NCBI GenBank assembly: GCA_900545165.1
Contig: UQYA01000063.1
Location: 1 to 11,114, forward strand
DNA: 11,114 nucleotides
Origin: an uncultured Collinsella sp.
Lineage (GTDB): Bacteria > Actinomycetota > Coriobacteriia > Coriobacteriales > Coriobacteriaceae
Direction of reading: 5' to 3'
The notes under the pieces are model-generated. The model saw nothing but the letters and a program-made list of their open reading frames with translations, had not been told where the DNA came from and did not search any database. Of the stretch, positions 6,555 through 11,114 are shown one piece after another; position 1 is the stretch's first letter, and every line of letters starts with the position of its first letter. Position numbers and translations under genes: made by a program.

Positions 6555-7274
6555 ATGGATCAGATTTACGACAACAGGTATTATTCCGCCGGTTCGCGCG
6601 AGCCGTCGCCTCGACGCGCACAGCGTCCGACAAGTGCCTCACACCCCCGTGCTCAAATGAATATGCCGACGGACCGCCCGCCACGTTCGGCGCGCCCGAC
6701 GCATGCTTCGCGTACGCAGCGCCCCTCGGCTCAAACACACGAAAAGTCGACCAGGCCCTCGAACCGTCTTTCGGGCTCGGACTTCATGCACTACGCCAAC
6801 GACAACGCGGTGGTCAAGGCGATCTACGATTTTACCCATGGACCCCAGCGCGGGCTGTTTATTGGCATTGTCGTCGTCCTGGTGCTCGTGAGCCTGTACT
6901 TTCCCGTGCGCGACCTCTACGTTGCCAAACGCTCGAACGATATTTTGGCCAAGCAGGTAGAGATTCGCCAGCAGTACAACGACGAGCTGCAGAAAAGCGT
7001 CGACAAGCTGCTCTCGGAGCAGGGTATCAAGGATGCGGCATCCGAGGACCTGGGCCTGGTGATGCCCGGCGAGAAGAGGATTGAAGTGCAGGGCCTGGAC
7101 GACGATTCGGACGCGTCGTCGAGCAAAAAGTCCTCGAACGCCAAGAAGGCCAGCGAAGTTGCCAAGGAGATCGAAGAGGTTGGCAAGGACGCACCGTGGT
7201 ACATTCATACGCTCGACATGCTGTTTGGATTTAACGGCGTCGAGGGTCAGACGGTCGTGTCCAACGGCAAATAG
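6555..7274 (+). CDS. DivIC/FtsB-like septum formation initiator protein
   Basis: A 239-residue bitopic membrane protein of the septum formation initiator family (DivIC/FtsB), which pairs with FtsL-type partners in the divisome to activate septal peptidoglycan synthesis. Residues 1-98 are a cytoplasmic, disordered stretch rich in Pro, Ser, Arg and Thr. One membrane span follows at about 100-118, then a heptad-rich coiled coil at about 124-157, and the family motif ASEDLGLVMPGEKRIEV at 162-178. The tail has a D/S/K-rich low-complexity region (182-207) and a short final segment. Most bacterial FtsB proteins are only about 100 residues; long forms are known in actinobacteria. The ATG at 6555 with AAGG five bases upstream is preferred; an upstream in-frame ATG (6423) would run through the eno terminator. 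It lies 28 bp before ppx and is probably co-transcribed with it. Confidence 0.85.
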   Translation: MDQIYDNRYYSAGSREPSPRRAQRPTSASHPRAQMNMPTDRPPRSARPTHASRTQRPSAQTHEKSTRPSNRLSGSDFMHYANDNAVVKAIYDFTHGPQRGLFIGIVVVLVLVSLYFPVRDLYVAKRSNDILAKQVEIRQQYNDELQKSVDKLLSEQGIKDAASEDLGLVMPGEKRIEVQGLDDDSDASSSKKSSNAKKASEVAKEIEEVGKDAPWYIHTLDMLFGFNGVEGQTVVSNGK

Positions 7275-7302
7275 GTGAGTAGCGCCCAGAGGGGAGCCTG
7301 CA

Positions 7303-8304
7303 ATGACGAATTGCAAACGATATAAGGTGGCGGCGATTGACCTGGGAACGGTGTCGTCGCGACTGGTGTTGGCCCAGGTCGAGGGCGGGGCGATCGTGGA
7401 ATCGTCCAAGCATACCGAGATTACCGACCTGGGTGAGGGCGTGGACGCGACGGGTCGTTTTTGCGAGGCGGCCGTTGAGCGCGTGCTCGCTGCGTGTCGC
7501 ATGTTTGTGGACGAGGCTCGTGCCTTTGGGGCCGCGTGCATCTGCACCACCTGCACGAGCGCCGCGCGCGATGCGTCCAACGCCGCACTGCTGCTGGACG
7601 GCCTGCGCGATTTGGGGCTTGAGCCACAGGTGATTCCGGGCGAGGTCGAGGCACGCCTGACGTTTTTTGGCGTGGCGCACGACTTTGCCGGCGAGCGCAT
7701 CATTGTTGCCGATTCGGGCGGCGGATCCACGGAGCTTGCGACGGGCGTGTACGCGCCGGAGCGCGGGGTCTTTGCGCTGGAGGGAACGCGTTCGCTGGAC
7801 ATCGGTTGCCGTCGCGTGACGGAGCGGTTTTTCTCGGCGCTGCCGTCTGCGGACGGCGAGCTTACTGCCGCTGCCGCGTGGGCAGGTGAGCAGTTCGCCG
7901 CCTATTTTGAAGGCCTGCCCAGCGATTTTGAGCGCGCCGAGCGCCTCGTTGCGGTGGGCGGTACCGTCACCACGCTCGTGGCGCTGGTCCACGAACTGGA
8001 GCCGTACGACTCGAGCTTTGTGCACCTGCGCGAGCTTTCGCTGGACCAGGTTTCGGCCGCTATCGAGCGCATGTCCACGCTGGACGTGGAGGGCATCGCC
8101 GCGCTGCCGGGCGTGCAGTCCAAGCGTGCAGGCGTGATTCTCGCTGGCGCCGTGGTGATTCGCGAGCTCATGCGAGCCGGCGGCTACGACACGCTCACCG
8201 TAAGCGAGAACAGCCTCCTCGCCGGCATGGTCGCCACCATCAACGAGGTTCTCGACGGCGAGCTACCCACCATTGGCTGGACCCCCAACCTCAGCGCCCT
8301 CTAA
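7303..8304 (+). CDS. Ppx/GppA family phosphatase (exopolyphosphatase type)
   Basis: A 333-residue member of the actin-like ASKHA fold Ppx/GppA family, which releases phosphate from polyphosphate and/or converts pppGpp to ppGpp. Motifs in order: phosphate-1 DLGTVSSRL at 13-21, TSAARDASN at 85-93, GEVEARLTFFG at 113-123, phosphate-2 DSGGGSTEL at 137-145, LDIGCRR at 165-171 and AVGGTVTTL at 217-225. It lacks the C-terminal HD-like domain of the E. coli enzyme (513 residues) and so resembles the short actinobacterial Ppx. GGGGAG (7291-7296) is six bases before the ATG. The DUF501 gene often found between divIC and ppx in actinobacteria is absent here. Substrate preference cannot be told from sequence alone. 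Confidence 0.9.
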   Translation: MTNCKRYKVAAIDLGTVSSRLVLAQVEGGAIVESSKHTEITDLGEGVDATGRFCEAAVERVLAACRMFVDEARAFGAACICTTCTSAARDASNAALLLDGLRDLGLEPQVIPGEVEARLTFFGVAHDFAGERIIVADSGGGSTELATGVYAPERGVFALEGTRSLDIGCRRVTERFFSALPSADGELTAAAAWAGEQFAAYFEGLPSDFERAERLVAVGGTVTTLVALVHELEPYDSSFVHLRELSLDQVSAAIERMSTLDVEGIAALPGVQSKRAGVILAGAVVIRELMRAGGYDTLTVSENSLLAGMVATINEVLDGELPTIGWTPNLSAL

Positions 8305-8307
8305 ATA

Positions 8308-8374
8308 AGTTGCGGTGAAATACGGACTAAAATCGCCCTTTCGGGCACCAAACAGTCCCTATTCCACCGCAACT
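8308..8374. repeat. Palindromic intergenic repeat, copy A
   Basis: Two 21-bp arms (8308-8328 and 8354-8374) pair with two mismatches and share the core agttgcggtg-aata with copy B at 9892-9960. The centre has its own small hairpin, gccc-tttc-gggc (8335-8346). It begins four bases after the ppx stop codon. It may act as a transcript-end hairpin for ppx, but there is no T-run. The presence of a second copy in the window marks it as a dispersed repeat. Confidence 0.75.
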
Positions 8375-8379
8375 CAACA

Positions 8380-8443
8380 GCCGGCACCTGGGGACGTTCC
8401 TTTTCTGCCGGCACCTGGGGACAGTCCTTGCGGGGCGTCCCCA
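8380..8443. repeat. Tandem GCCGGCACCTGGGGA repeat with TGGGGAC hairpin, REP-like
   Basis: The 15-mer gccggcacctgggga occurs at 8380-8394 and 8407-8421, 27 bp apart. The second TGGGGAC (8416-8422) can pair with gtcccca (8437-8443) over a 14-base loop. The same heptamer pair at the same offset occurs at 47-80. It fills the gap between the convergent ppx and ATPase copy 2 genes and abuts copy A of the palindromic repeat. Confidence 0.6.
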
Positions 8444-8449
8444 CAGCGC

Positions 8450-9751
8450 CTATGCCAGCTTGTCGATCTGCCCAATCTCCCAAAGCGGAATATTGACGAG
8501 CATGCCCTCGTCTCTATATGCCGCCAGGGAGCTCCTCACGCAACGCTCGAGCTTGAATTTTTCGCAGGCTATTTTCAGACTCTTCGCTTTAAGGTTCTCT
8601 GCCGCCTTGACCTCAAACGGAAGCACGGTTCCCGCATGGTCGATGGCAAAGTCGGTTTCGGCATTGCCAGAGGTAGAGGACCAATACGCGGGAGTTTTGT
8701 CCTGGAGCAAAAGCTCCTGCGCGACGTATTGTTCGGTCAGCGAACCTTTGAACTCGGTAAAAACAGCGGATCCGTTAAGAACGATGGCCGGAGAGAGACC
8801 GGAGAGCGCTCCGAGGATGCCGGTGTCGATGCAGAACAGTTTGAAGCCCGAGAGGTCTTCGTAGCTCGAGAGCGGCGCCTTTAGAGCGGAAACACGTGGC
8901 ACCTTATGAACGATTCCGTAGTCCGTGAGCCACTGGAGGCTTTCCTCGAAATCGCGTGCGCGCGCTCCGGGGCGAAGGGCGCCATAGACAAACTTCTTGT
9001 TCTCCTTTGCAAGCTGGCCGGGAAGGGATTTCCAAACCAACCTCATGCGCTCGACGATGCGGGCGGGTGCATGTTTGCCAAAATCGGATTCGTAAGCCTC
9101 GATGATTTGCTGCTGAAGCCTTCGGGCTTCGATGAAGTCGCGTGTCTCGGCGAAAGCGGAGACAACTTCGGGCATACCGCCGACAACAAGGTATTCCTTG
9201 AGCAAGTGTTCGAGCTTTTCGGCAACGTTTGCCAGAAGGTTCATGTCTGCGGCAAGGATGGCGTCGGCGAGCGGGTTGCCGTCGACGGCACGAACGAACT
9301 CGGCAAACCCCATGGGACGCATGGTGAGCTGGTCGATTTTGCCAACGGGAAATGACTCGTTTTCGCGTCGGAGCGCGAGGCCCATATAGGAACCGGCTGC
9401 CACGATGTGGTATTCGGGTGCAAGTTCGTTGAAGTACTTGAGCGCGGTGATCCCACGTGGCGCCTCTTGGATTTCGTCGAAGATGATGAGCGTGTCTTCC
9501 GGCGTTACGGTTTGGCCACGTAGGAGTTCTATCTGGGAGATGATGCGCTTGGGGTCGAGGTCCCCATCGAACAGCGAGCGTGTGCTCGGCTCGAGCATAA
9601 AGTCAAAACGAATGACGTTTCGATACTGCTGGCTTGCGAATTCGTTAAGAAGCCAAGTCTTTCCTGTCTGGCGGGCTCCCTTAAGCAAGAGAGGTTTGCG
9701 ATTCGCCCTTGATTTCCAAGCGATAAGTTCACTCATAAGCTGTCGCCGCAT
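8450..9751 (-). CDS. AAA ATPase with DUF4143 / PD-(D/E)XK-like C-terminus (copy 2)
   Basis: A 433-residue protein with the same domain order as the ATPase at 3326-4693 but low sequence identity to it. Walker A is GARQTGKT at 25-32, Walker B TLIIFDEIQ at 87-95, a sensor-like AAGSYMG at 118-124, the family signature VVGGMPEVV at 189-197, IDTGIL at 308-313 and SLTEQYVAQELL at 337-348. The nuclease-like pair is ETDFAID at 365-371 and FEVKA at 379-383. Function is not established for the family; ATP-driven nucleic-acid or self-regulatory action is inferred. The ATG at 9751 follows GGGAGG at a four-base gap. The frame stays open 34 codons further upstream through the repeat array, but no start there has a ribosome-binding site. 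It is convergent with ppx and lies between copies A and B of the palindromic repeat. Confidence 0.88.
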   Translation of the reverse strand: MRRQLMSELIAWKSRANRKPLLLKGARQTGKTWLLNEFASQQYRNVIRFDFMLEPSTRSLFDGDLDPKRIISQIELLRGQTVTPEDTLIIFDEIQEAPRGITALKYFNELAPEYHIVAAGSYMGLALRRENESFPVGKIDQLTMRPMGFAEFVRAVDGNPLADAILAADMNLLANVAEKLEHLLKEYLVVGGMPEVVSAFAETRDFIEARRLQQQIIEAYESDFGKHAPARIVERMRLVWKSLPGQLAKENKKFVYGALRPGARARDFEESLQWLTDYGIVHKVPRVSALKAPLSSYEDLSGFKLFCIDTGILGALSGLSPAIVLNGSAVFTEFKGSLTEQYVAQELLLQDKTPAYWSSTSGNAETDFAIDHAGTVLPFEVKAAENLKAKSLKIACEKFKLERCVRSSLAAYRDEGMLVNIPLWEIGQIDKLA

Positions 9752-9774
9752 ATTGCCTCCCAACCCTCTCGGCC

Positions 9775-9780
9775 AGTATA
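9775..9780 (-). promoter_or_regulatory. Candidate -10 box of ATPase copy 2
   Basis: TATACT on the minus strand, 24 bp before the start codon. The -35 position expected 17-18 bp upstream (about 9798-9804) falls inside the gene-proximal 33-bp repeat, so a protein bound there would directly affect RNA polymerase. No good -35 consensus is seen, which would suit a regulated promoter. Confidence 0.4.
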
Positions 9781-9794
9781 AGGCCATTTGGGAG

Positions 9795-9880
9795 TTTCCA
9801 TCGGAAAATGTGGGAGACAACCACGTTTTTCCATCGGAAAATGTGGGAGACAACCACTTTTTTCCATCGGAAAATGTGGG
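9795..9880 (-). repeat. Three direct repeats at 33-bp period upstream of ATPase copy 2
   Basis: The 20-mer tttccatcggaaaatgtggg starts at 9795, 9828 and 9861, exactly 33 bp apart. Between copies 1 and 2, and between 2 and 3, the 13-bp spacer is also nearly identical (one difference), so this is a 33-bp tandem unit repeated about 2.6 times. Each core contains a short dyad, tttcc-atc-ggaaa. The array begins 44 bp upstream of the ATPase start. Its sequence is unrelated to the array of ATPase copy 1, but copy number and period are the same. Confidence 0.9.
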
Positions 9881-9891
9881 AACACCAACCT

Positions 9892-9960
9892 AAGTCGCGG
9901 TGGAATAGTCCCTAAATGGGCTGGTAAACTGCCAAAACAGGAACTATTCCACCGCAACTT
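9892..9960. repeat. Palindromic intergenic repeat, copy B
   Basis: Arms at 9892-9912 and 9940-9960 pair at 19 of 21 positions around a 27-base centre. The arms share agttgcggtggaatag with copy A at 8308-8374, while the centres differ. It lies 11 bp beyond the third repeat upstream of ATPase copy 2. Confidence 0.75.
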
Positions 9961-9961
9961 A

Positions 9962-10047
9962 GAGCCCCACCGGCATCTAAAAGAAGCGAGCCCGCATCCC
10001 TGGGGAACACGGGCTCGCAAGCAATCACATGGTAGGGGCGGTGGGAC
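9962..10047 (-). repeat. 86-bp duplication, copy 1, with truncated tRNA-Leu 3' end
   Basis: This segment matches 10159-10244 at 83 of 86 positions, 197 bp away. On the minus strand it holds the last 18 bases of tRNA-Leu including CCA (10030-10047) and a copy of its terminator hairpin (perfect 9-bp stem 9986-9994 / 10010-10018 followed by CTTCTTTTA). The tRNA sequence breaks off in the T-arm after gtgggac; beyond it (10048-10158) is GC-rich, hairpin-rich DNA with no gene. Confidence 0.85.
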
Positions 10048-10158
10048 ATCCGCGCATTTGCTGCGCAAATACGCACCGGCTTCGGCCGCCTGTCGGCGCC
10101 CTCGCCGGCTCGCTACGGACGCTGCGCGTCCGCTTAACGCTCGCCCCCTCGCGGGTTC
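10048..10158. other. GC-rich hairpin-rich filler between tRNA duplications
   Basis: This 111-bp segment separates the two duplicated copies. It contains a 10-bp stem with one mismatch (10052-10061 / 10065-10074) and a perfect 7-bp hairpin (10116-10122 / 10126-10132). It ends in gcgggttc, which continues as gagccccacc and imitates a tRNA T-arm on the plus strand, opposite to the real tRNA. No coding capacity is convincing. Confidence 0.5.
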
Positions 10159-10175
10159 GAGCCCCACCGGCGTGT

Positions 10176-10214
10176 AAAAGAAACGAGCCCGCATCCCTGG
10201 GGAACACGGGCTCG
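10176..10214 (-). terminator. Rho-independent terminator of tRNA-Leu
   Basis: On the minus strand an 8-bp perfect stem (cgagcccg / cgggctcg, 10214-10207 with 10191-10184) is followed by TTTCTTTT (10183-10176). It lies 13 bp after the CCA end of tRNA-Leu. Confidence 0.8.
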
Positions 10215-10226
10215 CAAGCAATCACA

Positions 10227-10311
10227 TGGTAGGGGCGGTGGGACTCGAACCCACAATCCTTGCGGCGAGAGATTTTAAGTCTCCTGCGTATGCCAATTCC
10301 GCCACGCCCCC
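10227..10311 (-). tRNA. tRNA-Leu, anticodon UAA
   Basis: An 85-base class II tRNA read on the minus strand. The 7-bp acceptor stem is GGGGGCG with CGCCCCT (one G-T pair at the end), then discriminator A and an encoded CCA (10227-10229). T8 and the D-arm sequence GCGGAATTGGCATACGC are typical of tRNA-Leu. The anticodon stem GGAGA/TCTCT holds the loop CTTAAAA with anticodon TAA at 10275-10277, reading UUA (and UUG by wobble). A long variable arm (GCC-GCAA-GGA) and T-arm GTGGG-TTCGAGT-CCCAC complete it. It follows the TPR-like gene on the same strand, 31 bp away. Confidence 0.97.
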
Positions 10312-10342
10312 GTGAGACTAGAAGTCTAGCACAAGCCGTCCG

Positions 10343-10966
10343 TTACGCGTTGACGGCCATCGAGTGTTGGCCCGACTTCTCCAGGAACTCTTGGAACTTT
10401 GCCTCGTCGCCCTTGTTTTGATACTGCAGGGCCAGCAGGTACTCCAGTCGGCAGCGCTTGACCGGGTCGTCGCCGACATCCTCGAGCATGCGCTTCAGCT
10501 CGGGAATGTCGTTGTGGCGCTTGAGGATCATCGTGTCGTACATCAGTTGGCATTCGTGCGCGACTGCCTCGGCCTGACCGCCCTCAAAGCCCTTGATCTC
10601 GTGCAACAGCTCTTTGGACTTTTTGCGGTCCTCCTGGCCAACATAGTAGTTAAAGGCTTTGATCACCAGGTCGACGCGCTGCATCTTGGGGAGGTTGAGC
10701 CCCAGCAGCAGGTCGAACATCTCGCTGGCACGCTCGTGGTCCTCGCGCAGCAGATAGGAGTTCAGGCGCAGGTAGTCGCGGTTGTAGCGTGGGTACAGCA
10801 TGCTGGTGAGTTTGCCGTCGAGCAAACGATCGAACTCGTCCCACTGCTTGGCGGCCATCAACTGCTGCAGGCGCTTGAACGTGGTGCGTTTTTTGACGCT
10901 AAAGAACACCGACACGGCGATGCAGATGATAACGACGGTGGTCCAGAGGGTGCGGGAATCGGGCAT
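10343..10966 (-). CDS. Membrane-anchored helical-repeat (TPR-like) protein, function unknown
   Basis: A 207-residue protein I cannot assign to a named family. Residues 6-24 form one hydrophobic N-terminal segment followed at once by KKR, so it is probably a single-span anchor with the rest in the cytoplasm. From about residue 27 the chain is all helical by eye. Its repeating pattern of paired amphipathic helices (for example AAKQWDEFDRLLDG, LREDHERASEMFDLLLG, GQEDRKKSKELLHEI, DEAKFQEFLEK) resembles TPR or SEL1-type scaffolds. AAGGA lies seven bases before the ATG, and TATAAT on the same strand (11022-11027) is a likely -10 box. It precedes tRNA-Leu on the same strand with no clear terminator between them. 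Confidence 0.75.
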   Translation of the reverse strand: MPDSRTLWTTVVIICIAVSVFFSVKKRTTFKRLQQLMAAKQWDEFDRLLDGKLTSMLYPRYNRDYLRLNSYLLREDHERASEMFDLLLGLNLPKMQRVDLVIKAFNYYVGQEDRKKSKELLHEIKGFEGGQAEAVAHECQLMYDTMILKRHNDIPELKRMLEDVGDDPVKRCRLEYLLALQYQNKGDEAKFQEFLEKSGQHSMAVNA

Positions 10967-10981
10967 TTCAGAGTCCTTAGT

Positions 10982-10998
10982 CGCTCGTAAAGCGAGCG
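10982..10998 (-). other. Leader hairpin of the TPR-like gene
   Basis: A perfect 6-bp stem (cgctcg / cgagcg) with a five-base loop lies between the predicted -10 box and the ribosome-binding site of the TPR-like gene. It would be part of the 5' leader RNA. Its role is unknown. Confidence 0.35.
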
Positions 10999-11021
10999 GT
11001 ATGGCAACACGTACTAGATGT

Positions 11022-11027
11022 ATTATA
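11022..11027 (-). promoter_or_regulatory. -10 box of the TPR-like gene
   Basis: A perfect TATAAT on the minus strand, 55 bp upstream of the start codon. The -35 position at 17 bp reads TGCTAG, a poor match to TTGACA. The remaining bases to 11114 contain no recognisable gene. Confidence 0.5.
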
Positions 11028-11114
11028 CGCAGCGCGCAAGCAAACTAGCATAAAAGCTCAGGTTGATTTCCGATCTCAGCCGAACACTTTGAGCGGATAG
11101 GCCGTTCCCGCAGT

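Noticed and set aside
6639..7802. Long minus-strand open frame opposite divIC and ppx
   Set aside because: It spans two well-supported genes and has a serine/arginine-rich composition typical of antisense frames.
9795..9880. Repeat array as a CRISPR or as coding sequence extending ATPase copy 2
   Set aside because: Spacers are nearly identical to each other, unlike CRISPR. The frame is open through the repeats only because 33 is a multiple of three; no start there has a ribosome-binding site, while the ATG at 9751 has a strong one.
10030..10047. A second tRNA-Leu gene
   Set aside because: Only the last 18 bases of the tRNA are present; the anticodon arm and 5' half are missing.
10151..10169. 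A plus-strand tRNA ending in a T-arm-like sequence
   Set aside because: The upstream 70-80 bases do not fold into D and anticodon arms, and no matching acceptor stem is present.

Overview
The window is GC-rich bacterial DNA with dense genes, strong Shine-Dalgarno sites and a partly conserved actinobacterial gene order. The order mazG ... eno - divIC/ftsB - ppx matches the one I know from Mycobacterium tuberculosis (mazG, lpqU, eno, a DivIC-like gene, a DUF501 gene, ppx2). Protein style and the many short intergenic repeats suggest the class Coriobacteriia, probably Collinsella or a close relative. The genus is an inference, not a database result.

Layout. (1) 91-1002, minus: a PHP-family phosphatase (histidinol-phosphatase type). 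(2) 1003-1341: a divergent intergenic region with two hairpin-forming palindromes. (3) 1342-3286, plus: a likely operon of a stand-alone LarC C-terminal-domain protein, a YfcE-type metallophosphodiesterase and MazG; the last two are 2 bp apart. (4) 3326-4693, minus: an AAA ATPase with a DUF4143 / PD-(D/E)XK-like C-terminus, preceded by three 19-bp direct repeats at a 33-bp period. (5) 5070-8304, plus: enolase with a strong terminator, then a DivIC/FtsB-like septum protein and a Ppx/GppA phosphatase sharing one transcript. (6) 8305-9960: a repeat-rich block around a second DUF4143 ATPase (8450-9751, minus). It too is preceded by three direct repeats at a 33-bp period, with an unrelated sequence, and it lies between two copies of one palindromic repeat family. 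(7) 9961-10311: tRNA-Leu(UAA), minus, with its terminator, plus an 86-bp duplication carrying a truncated copy of the tRNA 3' end. (8) 10343-10966, minus: a membrane-anchored helical-repeat protein of unknown function.

How it fits together. The core genes are housekeeping: glycolysis (Eno), nucleotide-pool cleaning (MazG), cell division (DivIC/FtsB), polyphosphate or (p)ppGpp metabolism (Ppx) and a tRNA. The two ATPases look like accessory insertions: one separates mazG from eno and the other sits just beyond ppx. The most unusual signal is that the two ATPase genes, which share domains but differ in sequence, each carry a private three-copy array with the same 33-bp period over the predicted promoter. 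That suggests a family of self-recognising, autoregulated ATPase modules. Other points of interest are palindromic and TGGGGAC-type repeats, a LarC2 domain without LarC1, a possible leader peptide before eno, and T-arm-centred rearrangements at the tRNA.
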